Assembly: GCA_019120075.1 (NCBI GenBank)
Contig: DWVT01000204.1
Location: 1-61,915 of the forward strand
Direction of reading: 5' to 3'
Origin: Candidatus Mediterraneibacter excrementigallinarum
GTDB taxonomy: Bacteria > Bacillota > Clostridia > Lachnospirales > Lachnospiraceae
DNA length: 61,915 nt
The notes beneath the pieces were generated by a model that was not told the origin of the DNA, made no database searches, and saw only the letters and a list, made by a program, of their open reading frames with translations. A program made the translations under genes and the position numbers. Each line of letters starts with the position of its first letter. The stretch's first letter is position 1. Positions 24,367 through 34,834 of this stretch are shown piece by piece.

Positions 24367-27128
24367 TCATAGGGCAGTCCGGTGAACGGTCCGTTGAGGA
24401 TCTCGCGGAAGGTATAAAGTTCCTTCTCAAAAGGAAGATGCTGATGTACCGTAAAGTAATATTTATCAAGGATCTCCCTTGTCTTTTTGTTTTCCTTTAA
24501 TTCCTGGAACGGGGAATCAATGGTATATGTCTTCCGATACGGAACAGTCGGCACATAGGTAAACTCATAACTTCCCGCCTCAAGCTTCACAGACACATTC
24601 TTTCCTGTCTGCACTGCCTCACCTGCACCATTCTGTCCTGCGCACTGTCCGGCGATCACATCTGCCTCTGCGTCCGGCAGCACCAGGACTGCTTCTGCGT
24701 CAAAGGGCACTTTCACACAGAAATGCAGTTTTCCGTCCTTGATCTCCCACTCGCTGCGGATCGTTCCGGCTGCAGATCTTAAGGATGCCTTCACTTCCGG
24801 GATACGGTAATCCGGTTTCGGCGCGATGGTAAACTTCTTAAATCCGGGCGCCTCCTCTGACGGACGGATTCCCGCCATCTCGCGGTACATCCACTCTACG
24901 ATCGAACCATAAGCATAGTGGTTCAGGGAGTTCATCTCCGTTCCGCTGATCTTGCCGTCAGGCATGACGGAGTTCCAGCGTTCCCATACAGTGGTCGCTC
25001 CCATGAGCACCTCGTACAGCCATCCCGGGTATCCTTTCTCCAGGAGGAGATGGTATGCCACGTCGTTCATCCCGTTTTCAGAGAGCACATGGCACAGATA
25101 CGGTGTTCCAACGAAACCTGTCTCCAGATGATATTTATTCTTTCTCAGCTTATTCATCAGCCCTTCGCATACATTCTCATATGCGTAATCCGGCGTCAGT
25201 CCCATATAGAGTACTACAACATAAGCTGTCATGGTGTCCACCGCAAGGCGTCCGTGGGGTGTGAAGTATTCTGCGATGAATGCTTTTCTTATCTCCTCCG
25301 CCAGATTGCCGTAGCATTCCGCATCCTCCTTCTTTCCGATGATCGCCGCAGCCTTCGAAACGATAGAGGTGGAATAATAATAATATCCGGAGGAGATCAG
25401 GAATGGATCTGTGGCTCCGTATACGCCGCCCTTTACATTTCCATCAAGAGCAAGCCAGTCGCCGTAATGGGTTCCGCTCTGCCACAGACGTTTCGCGCCG
25501 TATTTGTCATCCTCGCCTTTCATGTAATCCACCCACGCCTTCATACTGTCGTACTGGCGCTCCAGGATCTGTTTGTTTCCATAATGGAGGTATACGTTCC
25601 ACGGAATGATGGTCGCTGCCTCGCCCCACGCGGTGGAGCCGTCACCCTGATAATTTGCCACAGGCACAACATCCGGCACGCTTCCGTTTAATTTCTTCTG
25701 CTCTGCATAGACATCCTTTCCGTACTTGGTGTAGAACGCATAGGTATCCATGTTAAAGCTTGCCGTGCCGCTGAAGATCTGAGCATCCCCGGTCCATCCG
25801 TAGCGCTCGTCCCTCTGTGGACAGTCTGTCGGGACGTCAAGGAAATTCCCCTTCTGCCCCCATTTCGCGTTGTGGAAGAGCTGGTTCACCAGCGGATCGG
25901 ACGTCTCGATATTGCCCAGTTCTTCCATATCTGAATGGATAACAAGACCTGCGAAATCATTCAGATCGATCTCGCCTTCCCATCCGGTCACTTTCACAAA
26001 GCGGAATCCGTAGAACGTGAAGTGCTGTCTCACGATCCGCTCTGTTCCGTCGGAAATATAAGTAAATTCTGCTTTTGCGGTCCTCAGGTTCTCATTATAG
26101 AAATTGCCATCCTGAAGGATCTCGCCAAACTGGAAGAACAGCTTTGTCCCCTTCGGAGCACTGCACCTGAAGGAAAGCCATCCGACCATGTTCTGTCCCA
26201 TGTCAAGCACGGTCTCTCCCGCCGGAGTGTGGATCAGCTCGATGGGGGTGATATGTTCATGGATCGTGATCGGCGGGTTCAGCCTTGGTGTCAGTTTTCC
26301 TTTGTCAAGATCGATCACTTCCACCGGGAACCGCTCGCTGTCGTCCACCGTCGTATCATAAACCTCTCCCGGATAGATACCGCTGAAGACAACCGGGCTC
26401 TTCTTTGCCTGCCAGGAGAGATCTGTCGGGATCATCTCTGTCGTGCCGTCCTCGTACCAGATATGGAGTTCTCCGATACACGCGAGCCGGTCACCGTAAT
26501 TCTCAACAAGTTTTCTCATGCCGTATACGCCTTTGTACCATCCGTCTCCCAGCATGACGTCAACTTCATTCTCGCCCTGAACCAGATCCATCTCAAACGT
26601 CTGATACGGGATCCATGTGTCATAATCGCAGAATCCCGGAAGGAGGCATTCCTCTCCCTGCTTCTCCCCGTTCAGGTAAAGCTCGTAGAGTCCCAGTCCC
26701 ACCATGTACATCCTTGCCTTCGCCACAGGACGGTCCACGGAAAATTTCTTGATCAGAGTAACCTGTACTTCCTTTGGAAGGGACGGGGTGATCCAGTCTG
26801 CATCCCACTCTTTCTCCATGGGCGTCTCAAACCATGCCGTGTCGCTGACCGCAGTATCTCCTGCGTCCCCCCATACCTGCACCTTCCAGAAATATCTGGT
26901 CTGCGGCTTTATCTCGCAGGGCAGTTCAAACTCTGTATTCAGAATATCCCCGCTCTCCCCGCTGTCATATACTACTTCTTTAAAATCCGGATCCAGCGCC
27001 ACCGTGATCCGGGCCGCTTTCTGTTTTCTGGACTCTGTCTCCTCAACCACATAGGAAAAGACCGGGGTCCCAAGATCATACCCCAACGGGTTTTCCAGAT
27101 GATTTGTTTTCAAATGTCTGATGACCAT
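24321..27128 (-). CDS. Alpha-L-rhamnosidase, glycoside hydrolase family 78 (cytoplasmic)
   Basis: A 935-residue GH78 enzyme releasing L-rhamnose from rhamnosides. Order: an N-terminal beta-sandwich (Fn3-like), carbohydrate-binding beta domain (VGLGLYELYLNGEKQG), the (alpha/alpha)6 catalytic domain with DCPQRDERYGWTGDAQ carrying the acid residues and SGTHYGDWLA, and a C-terminal beta domain. About 90 further residues (from PYRKTYTIDSP) form an extra helical tail. No signal peptide is present, so substrates must be imported, fitting the CUT1 importer nearby. Divergent from an AraC regulator. TTGACA at about 27231 on the minus strand is a possible -35 but lacks a good -10. Confidence 0.93.
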   Translation of the reverse strand: MVIRHLKTNHLENPLGYDLGTPVFSYVVEETESRKQKAARITVALDPDFKEVVYDSGESGDILNTEFELPCEIKPQTRYFWKVQVWGDAGDTAVSDTAWFETPMEKEWDADWITPSLPKEVQVTLIKKFSVDRPVAKARMYMVGLGLYELYLNGEKQGEECLLPGFCDYDTWIPYQTFEMDLVQGENEVDVMLGDGWYKGVYGMRKLVENYGDRLACIGELHIWYEDGTTEMIPTDLSWQAKKSPVVFSGIYPGEVYDTTVDDSERFPVEVIDLDKGKLTPRLNPPITIHEHITPIELIHTPAGETVLDMGQNMVGWLSFRCSAPKGTKLFFQFGEILQDGNFYNENLRTAKAEFTYISDGTERIVRQHFTFYGFRFVKVTGWEGEIDLNDFAGLVIHSDMEELGNIETSDPLVNQLFHNAKWGQKGNFLDVPTDCPQRDERYGWTGDAQIFSGTASFNMDTYAFYTKYGKDVYAEQKKLNGSVPDVVPVANYQGDGSTAWGEAATIIPWNVYLHYGNKQILERQYDSMKAWVDYMKGEDDKYGAKRLWQSGTHYGDWLALDGNVKGGVYGATDPFLISSGYYYYSTSIVSKAAAIIGKKEDAECYGNLAEEIRKAFIAEYFTPHGRLAVDTMTAYVVVLYMGLTPDYAYENVCEGLMNKLRKNKYHLETGFVGTPYLCHVLSENGMNDVAYHLLLEKGYPGWLYEVLMGATTVWERWNSVMPDGKISGTEMNSLNHYAYGSIVEWMYREMAGIRPSEEAPGFKKFTIAPKPDYRIPEVKASLRSAAGTIRSEWEIKDGKLHFCVKVPFDAEAVLVLPDAEADVIAGQCAGQNGAGEAVQTGKNVSVKLEAGSYEFTYVPTVPYRKTYTIDSPFQELKENKKTREILDKYYFTVHQHLPFEKELYTFREILNGPFTGLPYDQQEALDKMLREVED

Positions 27129-27256
27129 TTTTCTTTTCTCCTTTCATTTTCTCGCCCTTTTTTCTCTAATGTTATCTCTCCTTCCCCTTTTATTCAATGA
27201 AGTAAAGAGGGGGATTTTATGTCAAAATCAAACCTCCTTCTTCAGAAATTTCTTTA

Positions 27257-27286
27257 TGGACATATCCGAACCTTCACTGATATAAT
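27257..27286 (+). promoter_or_regulatory. Promoter of the AraC regulator next to the rhamnosidase
   Basis: TGGACA (27257-27262), 18-bp spacer, TATAAT (27281-27286); the transcript would start near 27293, leaving a roughly 120-nt leader. Nothing else was recognised in the 285-bp intergenic region. Confidence 0.7.
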
Positions 27287-27413
27287 GATGCCAGGATCAA
27301 AAGCTCAAAGTCCACACCAGAATCCCAGGGTCAAAGCCGCGCGTGTTTGCCCATAAGCGGTGAAGGGCCTCGGGAAACCGTCCGATACAGGCAGAACAGG
27401 AGGTAACAGATCC

Positions 27414-28436
27414 ATGTACGATCCAGATGAACTGATCCAGGAATTCAAAACTTATACGCCCCTTGAAAAAGCAGCCCTCGAATACGGAGAGACCGACAGT
27501 TCTCTGATCGCGGAGCAGCTCGGGATCATTGATTACCAGCTTGATCAGAGCATGAGGAAGACCCTCAGCAAAGAGTATTATTTCCCGACAGGAAACGGGA
27601 TCACTTACTCCAAGCACCCACGCTTTGTATACTGTCCGGTCCACCGCCACGACTTTTTCGAACTCACCTATGTCTGGCAGGGAAACGTCCGTCAGACGGT
27701 AAACAATTCTACCATTGACATCGGGGAAGGCAGCCTCCTTCTTCTGGACACCAACGTCCGCCACAGCCTGGAACGGGTGGATGAGAACACCTTTGCCGTC
27801 AACATCATGATGACAAAAGAATACTTTCATGAGACACTGATGAAGCAGTTTTCCTGCTCAAACCGGATCACAGAATTCATCTTTTCCGCCCTCTACCGGC
27901 ACAGCCTGTCCGGAAATTATCTCTACTTTCCTCTGGAAAATGACCCGGAAGTCCGCCACTGCATCACCGCGGTACTACTGGAGCTCAAACACGGGGAGCC
28001 CGGAAGCGGAGAGATCATAAACAGCTTTATGACGATCCTGTTTTCACTCCTTGCAAGGGAAGGGAACTGTCAGGACGCCGGGCCTTCCGGTTCCGGGACA
28101 GCTCCCGCCTCTGTGGTCAGTATCCTGGACTATATCAACCGCAATTATATGGATCTGACTCTGGAGAAAGCCGCAGAAGAGTTTCATTTTTCTCCCAATT
28201 ACCTGAGCCGCCTGCTGAAAAAATATACGGGAAAGACGTTTATCTCAATCATCCTGGAGCTGAAGCTGGAGCATTCGGCCATGCTGCTCAAAAACACCTC
28301 CCTCCCGATCACCAAGGCGGCTGCGTCCTCCGGCTTTCAGAACATGAACTATTTTTATAAGCTGTTTAAAGAAAAATACGGGTGTACTCCAAAGCAGTTC
28401 CGGGCTGCTCAGGCGCCCTCCATGCCTTCCATATAA
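27414..28436 (+). CDS. AraC-family regulator divergent to the rhamnosidase
   Basis: A 340-residue one-component regulator: an N-terminal region of about 70 residues, a cupin ligand domain (HRHDFFELTYVWQGNVRQTVN ... EGSLLLLDTNVRHSLE), and a C-terminal AraC HTH (LTLEKAAEEFHFSPNYLSRLLKKYTGKTF ... YGCTPKQFR). AGGAGGTAA precedes the ATG at 27414; the longer upstream frame is not supported. It is the likely local activator of the rhamnosidase gene. The 3' end overlaps the convergent response-regulator gene by 28 bp. Confidence 0.88.
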   Translation: MYDPDELIQEFKTYTPLEKAALEYGETDSSLIAEQLGIIDYQLDQSMRKTLSKEYYFPTGNGITYSKHPRFVYCPVHRHDFFELTYVWQGNVRQTVNNSTIDIGEGSLLLLDTNVRHSLERVDENTFAVNIMMTKEYFHETLMKQFSCSNRITEFIFSALYRHSLSGNYLYFPLENDPEVRHCITAVLLELKHGEPGSGEIINSFMTILFSLLAREGNCQDAGPSGSGTAPASVVSILDYINRNYMDLTLEKAAEEFHFSPNYLSRLLKKYTGKTFISIILELKLEHSAMLLKNTSLPITKAAASSGFQNMNYFYKLFKEKYGCTPKQFRAAQAPSMPSI

Positions 28437-29902
28437 TCGGAAGGGCACATTCCCATGTAGGATCGGAATATCCTGCTGAAATAAAGCTGGTCGCTGTATC
28501 CTACCATTTCCGCGATGTCCTTGATATACAGTTGCGGTTTTTCCCGCATCAGGCTGGTAGCCTTTTCCATCCGTACTTTTGTCAGATAATGACTGAAAGA
28601 ATCGTTCCTGTATTTCCGGATCAGCTTTCCCATATAGGTCTGGGAAATCCCGAATTCCCTGCTGACATTTTTCAGGGAAAGATTCTCAGAAAGATGGGTT
28701 TTTATATACTGTTCAATAGAATCTACAAATTCCGGAGAATCCACTTTTGCATTCGCCGGCGTCGTTTTAATGTACTGGAACAGGATATCAAACAGGCTGT
28801 TCATCAACTCATCGGACGTAGTCGCATAGAAAAAAGCGTCTTCCAGCATATACTCACATTCGGACGTGGGTTGAGAGCTTTCCTCATATTTTCTGAGCAG
28901 AAAGAGAATCTGCCTTGTAACATATTCCATCCACATCTGCGGTTTCTTCTCGTAGGACCACTGAATATACAGCCGTCTGATCTCTTTTTTCAACTGAGCG
29001 ATCCTCTGATTTTTCAGCATGTATTCCAGGTTGTTCATCACCTCCCGGATTGCTTTCTGATCATATTCGAGCCTTGCCGCCTCGCTGTCGCCGTCCAGGC
29101 CGATCATCTGATCCATTCCCACCACGCTGACTGCGTCCAGAGTATGGTACAGTCTCTTGATATGATCCTGCAGTTCCTCTCTCCTGCATGTCTCCCGGTC
29201 ATACACGATGGTCATGTAGTCCGTATCCACATGCATTTTCTGGGACAGCCCTATGATGTATGCGGAGATATTCTTTCCGTTGAGCAGGACCTGGGGAATA
29301 ATATAAAGCTGTTCCATCTCGTCCCTTCCATACACCGTGTAGGATTCATTTACCTCTGAGAAAGTCTCCATAGCTCTTCCCGCCACAAAACGCCTGGGCA
29401 GGCCGTTCCGTCTTATGATAGCGCAGTAATAGCTGTCGTAAGTAAAAAACTGGCGGAGAAGTTCCGGGGCGCACTCTTCATTCCGGCACAGTTCCTGTAT
29501 GATCCGACTCCGTTTTTCATACTGATTCCGGCTGAGTTTTCTGGCAATCTGTTCCAGAGACTTTGCCATTGCCGAAGGAATGACCGGCTTCAGGATATAA
29601 TCACATACCCCGGACTGCATGGCGCTCCTTGCATACTCAAAATCCGAATACCCGCTTACGATCAACGTATAGGTATCCGGATATTTTTCATGAATCTCTG
29701 ATGCCAGCTCGATGCCGCTCATGAGAGGCATCTTTATATCTGTGATCAGCAGATCCGGATGGAGCCCGGCCACTTTTTCCAGAGCCTCCTTTCCATTTTC
29801 TGCCGTCTCGACAACCTCATACTGAGGACATTTTTTCCCAATGATCGAACTGATATGCTCCAGCGCGATCGGTTCATCGTCTGCAACAATTACCCGATAC
29901 AT
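28409..29902 (-). CDS. YesN-type response regulator (receiver plus AraC HTH)
   Basis: A 497-residue response regulator: an N-terminal receiver (about 1-120) with the acidic pair DDE (9-11), phospho-acceptor Asp in DLLITDIKMP and Lys in DYILKPV; a middle region of no known domain; and a C-terminal AraC-type HTH (LSLKNVSREFGISQTYMGKLIRKY ... MGMCPSDYM). Paired with the sensor kinase 11 nt upstream. Such YesM/YesN pairs in clostridia turn on a linked CUT1 sugar importer, here the three genes that start the same operon. Confidence 0.93.
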   Translation of the reverse strand: MYRVIVADDEPIALEHISSIIGKKCPQYEVVETAENGKEALEKVAGLHPDLLITDIKMPLMSGIELASEIHEKYPDTYTLIVSGYSDFEYARSAMQSGVCDYILKPVIPSAMAKSLEQIARKLSRNQYEKRSRIIQELCRNEECAPELLRQFFTYDSYYCAIIRRNGLPRRFVAGRAMETFSEVNESYTVYGRDEMEQLYIIPQVLLNGKNISAYIIGLSQKMHVDTDYMTIVYDRETCRREELQDHIKRLYHTLDAVSVVGMDQMIGLDGDSEAARLEYDQKAIREVMNNLEYMLKNQRIAQLKKEIRRLYIQWSYEKKPQMWMEYVTRQILFLLRKYEESSQPTSECEYMLEDAFFYATTSDELMNSLFDILFQYIKTTPANAKVDSPEFVDSIEQYIKTHLSENLSLKNVSREFGISQTYMGKLIRKYRNDSFSHYLTKVRMEKATSLMREKPQLYIKDIAEMVGYSDQLYFSRIFRSYMGMCPSDYMEGMEGA

Positions 29903-29913
29903 AGTTCCTCCTT

Positions 29914-31683
29914 TTACGACATTTTTGCCCCGAACAGAACCTCCGCCCCGTCCTCTGTATTTTTCAGTTCAAAGACAAGAGAATCGCTGTAGATCAGAAG
30001 CAGTCTGGCATAGGTGTTGACAAGCCCCATGCCGCCGATTTCCAGTTCTATGTTGCTCCGGTCTTCAAACAGGCTTTTTTTCGTCCTGGCAAATTTCTCA
30101 TTCAGGTCTCTTAACGTCTCTTCACCAAATCCCTGCCCGTTGTCACGGACAGACAGAAACCATCTGCCGTCTTCCTGATATCCTCTCACACTCATCTTCA
30201 TACCGCCGGTATTATTCTCAAAGCCGTGGTTGATACTGTTCTCCACGATCTGCTGAAGTACAGTCTTCGGAACAATCTGTGCTTTGATACCGCTGTCTAT
30301 CTCAGTATCCAGACTGATCTTGTCTCCGTAGCGGACTTTGATCAGATACAGGTACTGCTCTGTATACGCAACCTCCTCCGCAATGGAATCGTACCGTGTC
30401 TTTGTGTTTGTGGAATACCTCAGCATGTCCGCCAGCCTTCCGCAGATCTCACAGATCGTCTCATCATTATCTTTCATCCCCCGGCTTGAGATCACATTGA
30501 GCACATTATAGAGAAAATGAGGATTGATCTGCGCCTGGAGTGTATCAAACTGTGCCTGGAGCTGAAGAAGGTTCAACTTCTTTTCCACATTCAGGGAATG
30601 ATCCAGACGGAACATCAGGTCCTGATACGCTTTCGTCAATGCATTTATGTCTTCATCTCTGCTGTCAATCGTGATTTCTTCAGTAAGGTTAGAAAGCTCC
30701 GTCTTTTCCATCCGCCTTCTCAGAGCCTGCATCGGCCTGGTAAGCCTCTCTGCCATAAAGAATATAAATGCCAGAGAAGGCAGGAACACAAGAACCGCAA
30801 CTCCCATCGCTGCCGCCCAGGCATTTGGCATATCTGCCATCGCAGCCTTTCTGTCCTGTATCAGGATAAGCCTGACGCCGGACTCCTCGGATTTTCCTAT
30901 TGAAACCAGCTCCGTTTTCCCCGAAACAGGGCTCTTCTCTTTCAGCGTTCCCGTCTCATCTGCAAAAAGCCTGGAATATTTCTCCGCCTCTGTTCCTTCC
31001 GACGCGTAGAGAATATCCCCATTCCCCTTCACGGCGATCACCTTGATCGTATCGTCGGATACTTCAAAGATCTCCCCAAAATCTTTTTTCAGGATCTGCA
31101 CCTCGATAAAGCCGAGATGATCCCCCTGGATCTCCCGGACAAGAGAATACACCTGAGGAGCGGAATCCGCTTCTCCCCAGTCATCCGGATGTTCTCCCAC
31201 CAGAATGCTTCTGCCCTTTGTCCCGGTCACTTCGCCGAGCCAGGGGATCTCTGAAACATCCTTCTCAGCATTGACAAGCCGCTCCTGCATCGTCGCGCTG
31301 GCGGCGATATATCCATATCTGTTGAACACCACGACCCGATAAAAATTCTCCAGGTTATACGCTGTATACAGATCTCTCTTTAACCTTGCCTTCCCGTTGA
31401 CAATATCCGCCATATAGTCCTCCGGATCCGCCATATCCACAGAAAGCTCCCGGATCGTCTGAACTGCGTCCTGATCCGACAGAAGGGACAACGTCACCTG
31501 GGTCATCTTCTGGATATTTTCGTCCAGATTGTTGAGCATCTGCTCCGATAAGATCCCGAATTGGTTAAAAGCCGCGGTCTCGTATTTCTGTATAATGTAC
31601 ATGTTATAAAACATCCCCAGCCCCAGCGATATCGCCAGGGCCAGGGCCGCATATCCAAGTGTGATCCTTGTCCGGAATTTCAT
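29914..31683 (-). CDS. YesM-type sensor histidine kinase
   Basis: 589 residues: one membrane segment near residues 8-30, a large extracellular dCache-like sensor region to about 270, a second membrane segment (AAMGVAVLVFLPSLAFIFFM), a HAMP-like linker, then a His_kinase domain with HFLYNVLNVI (His is the phosphorylation site; QINPHFLYN is diagnostic for LytS/YesM kinases) and an HATPase_c domain (DNGQGFGEE). The ATG at 31683 follows AGGAGGCAG and is preferred over 31725. It probably senses an extracellular rhamnose-containing glycan or its binding protein (inference). Confidence 0.93.
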   Translation of the reverse strand: MKFRTRITLGYAALALAISLGLGMFYNMYIIQKYETAAFNQFGILSEQMLNNLDENIQKMTQVTLSLLSDQDAVQTIRELSVDMADPEDYMADIVNGKARLKRDLYTAYNLENFYRVVVFNRYGYIAASATMQERLVNAEKDVSEIPWLGEVTGTKGRSILVGEHPDDWGEADSAPQVYSLVREIQGDHLGFIEVQILKKDFGEIFEVSDDTIKVIAVKGNGDILYASEGTEAEKYSRLFADETGTLKEKSPVSGKTELVSIGKSEESGVRLILIQDRKAAMADMPNAWAAAMGVAVLVFLPSLAFIFFMAERLTRPMQALRRRMEKTELSNLTEEITIDSRDEDINALTKAYQDLMFRLDHSLNVEKKLNLLQLQAQFDTLQAQINPHFLYNVLNVISSRGMKDNDETICEICGRLADMLRYSTNTKTRYDSIAEEVAYTEQYLYLIKVRYGDKISLDTEIDSGIKAQIVPKTVLQQIVENSINHGFENNTGGMKMSVRGYQEDGRWFLSVRDNGQGFGEETLRDLNEKFARTKKSLFEDRSNIELEIGGMGLVNTYARLLLIYSDSLVFELKNTEDGAEVLFGAKMS

Positions 31684-31742
31684 GTCTCTGCCTCCTGATC
31701 GTTTTCTTTTCCCATGCGTCAACATGCTTCCGGCTTCCTTTC

Positions 31743-32576
31743 TTATCCCTTTACCGATCCTGCCACCATACCGTCGACGATCTTGTTGTTAAAGATCAGG
31801 AAAATGATGAGCATAGGGATGGTTATGATCAGCACATCCGCAAACAGCAGGTTGTACGCGCTTGAGAATTGACCCATATAATTATACAACGTAACCTGCA
31901 CGGTTGCATTCTCATTTCCCGGGAAGAAATACAGCGGGTTTGTAAAATCGTTAAAGATGGTAACTGCGTCCAGGATGATGACCGTTGACGTTACGGGCTT
32001 TAACAGCGGGAAAATGATCATCCGGAACACCTGGGACGGAGTACATCCGTCAATATAGGCTGCTTCTTCCAGCTCGATGGGAATCGTGCTCATAAATCCG
32101 CGGTACAGCATGATTGTAAATGGAGTCTGAAGCGCTACCTCCACCAGAATCATTCCCGGCAGAGTTTTGTAAATGTGAAGCGTCTGCATCACCCAGATGG
32201 TCGGCAGTACCGCCGCCGGGATCATCAGTCCGGTCATGATGATCGTGCTGGCAATCTTCACCGGGCGGTCGTTTCTGCGCTGGATCACATATCCCGCCAT
32301 GGAAGAACAAATCACAAGGAGCAGGACAGCTCCGGCAGTCAGCAGGATACTGTTTTTAAATGCATTAAAGATCTGGTAATCATTGGTCTGGATCACTTCG
32401 ATAAAGTTGTTCCACTCCACATTTGACGGAAGAGCGAGGCTCAGCTTGTTTGCCTCCCGTCTTTCTTTCAGTGAGTTGATCAACATGAAAAGGAATGGGA
32501 TCACAAACACAAAGAAGCAGACGAGGATCCCGACGATATCGCCGATCCATGTTCTGATATTTCTCTTTTTTTCCAT
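31743..32576 (-). CDS. Carbohydrate ABC permease, MalG type
   Basis: A 277-residue permease with six membrane segments and the EAA loop (EEAAYIDGCTPSQVFRMIIFPLLKP), typical of CUT1 oligosaccharide importers. Begins immediately after the partner permease stop (no gap), so the two are coupled. No ATPase gene is in the operon; a shared MsmX-like ATPase encoded elsewhere is expected. Substrate probably a rhamnoside or plant/host oligosaccharide given the rhamnosidase nearby (inference). Confidence 0.93.
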   Translation of the reverse strand: MEKKRNIRTWIGDIVGILVCFFVFVIPFLFMLINSLKERREANKLSLALPSNVEWNNFIEVIQTNDYQIFNAFKNSILLTAGAVLLLVICSSMAGYVIQRRNDRPVKIASTIIMTGLMIPAAVLPTIWVMQTLHIYKTLPGMILVEVALQTPFTIMLYRGFMSTIPIELEEAAYIDGCTPSQVFRMIIFPLLKPVTSTVIILDAVTIFNDFTNPLYFFPGNENATVQVTLYNYMGQFSSAYNLLFADVLIITIPMLIIFLIFNNKIVDGMVAGSVKG

Positions 32577-33434
32577 TTAATCTACCTCCTTGCTGAGCAG
32601 CCATTTCTGCAGCGGGAATGCCAGGATAGCCACCAGAACGAACATGATCACGTTGCCCGCGGTAGACAGGCCGTAGAATCCTGCCGCGTACTGCTTGTAA
32701 ACGATGGACGCCATTACGTCTGTTGCAAATCCAGGGCCGCCTCCTGTCATTGCCCAGATCAGGTCAAAACTTCTCAGACCTCCGATAAAGGACAGGATGA
32801 TGACCGAGTTCATTGATGATCTTGCCAGGGGAACGGTTACATATTTTACCTTCTGCCAGAAGTTTGCCCCATCGATCATTGCCGCCTCATAATATGTCTT
32901 ATCAATGGACATAAATCCGGCGATAAAGATAACTGTGGCAATACTGAGTCCTTTCCACACATCGACCGCGATCACGGAAAACAGGGCAATGTCCGGATTT
33001 CCCAGCCAGTCCGGCCCTGCGATCCCGATCACTTCCAACGCTTTGTTGATCAGACCCTTTGAAGGGTGCATCAGAGCGGTGAACACGACACCCACAGCCA
33101 CGGTGCTGACCAGGTTCGGGAAGAACACGATGGATCTCTGAAGTGTCTTGGTCCTGATATTCGACGTAAGGAACAACGCGATAAAGAATGAAATGATCAA
33201 CTTCAGACCACTGGTCAGGATGGCGTAGATCAATGTGTTTTTAATTCCGATCCTCAATGACTGCTCCTGAAAGAACATGACAAAGTTGTCGATCCCGCAG
33301 AATGTGAATCCGTCAAAGTTCCAGACCGTAAGGCTGAAGAACAGCGACAGGAGAAGGGGGATCACGAACATCACCGTAAATATCGTCATCGATGGAACGA
33401 GAAACCATTTGGAATATATCTTTTTCTTATCCAT
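32577..33434 (-). CDS. Carbohydrate ABC permease, MalF type
   Basis: A 285-residue permease with six membrane segments and an EAA loop (YEAAMIDGANFWQKVKYVTVPLARS). It would pair with the MalG-type protein to form the channel of a CUT1 importer. It lies about 90 bp after the binding-protein gene, in a binding protein - permease - permease - kinase - regulator order common in Lachnospiraceae. Length and topology are standard. Confidence 0.93.
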   Translation of the reverse strand: MDKKKIYSKWFLVPSMTIFTVMFVIPLLLSLFFSLTVWNFDGFTFCGIDNFVMFFQEQSLRIGIKNTLIYAILTSGLKLIISFFIALFLTSNIRTKTLQRSIVFFPNLVSTVAVGVVFTALMHPSKGLINKALEVIGIAGPDWLGNPDIALFSVIAVDVWKGLSIATVIFIAGFMSIDKTYYEAAMIDGANFWQKVKYVTVPLARSSMNSVIILSFIGGLRSFDLIWAMTGGGPGFATDVMASIVYKQYAAGFYGLSTAGNVIMFVLVAILAFPLQKWLLSKEVD

Positions 33435-33526
33435 AAGTCTCCTCTCTTCCTTTCAAATAACGGACCACCCGGATGATCCCGGATGATCCGTTCTTAGTTT
33501 TTATTTCACTGATATGTAATTCTTTT

Positions 33527-34834
33527 TTACCAGCCAAGTCCCAGCTGTACTGCCTGCTTCTCGCAGTCCGCGTCATATTTTGCCGCAGCCTCCTCGGGTG
33601 TTGTCTGTCCGGAAGCAAGTTCCTGACAGATGGATGCACAGTTAGGTCCTTTCAGAGCGGTCTGGAACTCCAGAGCCACGTTTGTCAGTCCTGCATCGAA
33701 ATATGTCTGCATGTCTTTTACAGCATTATACGCATCATCCGGAAGTTCATAGCCTTTTTCACAGTACGGACCGCACGGAGGCTCTGCTGCCGAGAAAGCG
33801 TCCAGTCCTTCGTCAGAGATATAGAAGTCGAGGAAAGCTTTCGCCGCATCCGCTTTTTCTGTATTCTTGTTCATATAGATCGCATTGGGCTCCCACACAG
33901 TGAGACCTGCGTTATCCGCATCGTCTCCGGGCACGCCAAAGCATCCCAGTTTGTTGACATCGTCGCCGTACAGTTCATAGATATTGCTGAGCGCGGATGT
34001 AAGGATGATCCAGTGAGCTGCTCCGTCTTCCATCATGATGTCGCAGCCGTCATCATAAGTTGTAGCCATATGGTCATCATTCATATAAGGAACAATATCC
34101 GCAATCTTCTGGAAACTTTCAAGCCCTGCCGGGGTTGTCGCATATTTTGCTGTTCCAGCCTCAAACTCTTTTGCGAATTCAGGATCCGCCGCCAGCACAT
34201 TGTAGTGATCACCAAGGTATGTAACCTGGCTTGTCCAGCTGTCTGCGTCAGTTCCCAGAACTGCTGTCTCGCCGGCTTCTTTGAGGACTTCGCAGTTTGC
34301 AAGGAACTCGTCCCAGGTCTTGGGCACTTCCAGTCCGTACTCTTCATACATATCCAGGTTGTACAGAACCGCGCCTGCCTGAGATGCAGAAGCCGGAATT
34401 CCGTAGAGCACGCCGTCAACGCCTGCCGCGTTCACGAAGTTCTCATCCAGCTTGTCCGCATAATCTGCTGTCAGGTCTGTAAAATACTCTGACGGATTCA
34501 GGGTTGACAGGAGTGCACCGCAGTTATAGCTGAGAAGATCAGCCATATCGCCGGATGCAAGTCGTGTCTTTACCACATTATCTCCGTCCTCACCGCCGGG
34601 TACCTGCTCCAGATTGACCGTAAGTCCCAGTTTCTCCTCTGCCGCCTCGATCACGGCATTGATTCCGTCCATCGTGCTGTTTGACACCCAGAGGATGGAG
34701 ATTTCCTGCCCCGCATATGGAAGATCGGATGAAGCCGCATCTCCTGATCCGGAATCTCCGGAGCCCGATGAACATCCCGCAAGGGAGCCGATCATCATCA
34801 TACTGAGCAGTACGCTGATTACTTTTTTCTTCAT
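33527..34834 (-). CDS. Extracellular sugar-binding lipoprotein, family 1 (CUT1 importer)
   Basis: A 435-residue lipoprotein: signal peptide with lipobox LAGC (Cys near 21), Gly/Ser-rich linker, and a family 1 solute-binding fold (AGQEISILWVSNSTMDGINAVIEAAEEKLG). It delivers an oligosaccharide to the two permeases. AAGGAGGAAATG-type ribosome site before the start. It is the first gene of a five-gene operon that includes its own YesM/YesN pair. No convincing promoter consensus was seen in the 100 bp upstream, which fits activation by the regulator. Confidence 0.93.
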   Translation of the reverse strand: MKKKVISVLLSMMMIGSLAGCSSGSGDSGSGDAASSDLPYAGQEISILWVSNSTMDGINAVIEAAEEKLGLTVNLEQVPGGEDGDNVVKTRLASGDMADLLSYNCGALLSTLNPSEYFTDLTADYADKLDENFVNAAGVDGVLYGIPASASQAGAVLYNLDMYEEYGLEVPKTWDEFLANCEVLKEAGETAVLGTDADSWTSQVTYLGDHYNVLAADPEFAKEFEAGTAKYATTPAGLESFQKIADIVPYMNDDHMATTYDDGCDIMMEDGAAHWIILTSALSNIYELYGDDVNKLGCFGVPGDDADNAGLTVWEPNAIYMNKNTEKADAAKAFLDFYISDEGLDAFSAAEPPCGPYCEKGYELPDDAYNAVKDMQTYFDAGLTNVALEFQTALKGPNCASICQELASGQTTPEEAAAKYDADCEKQAVQLGLGW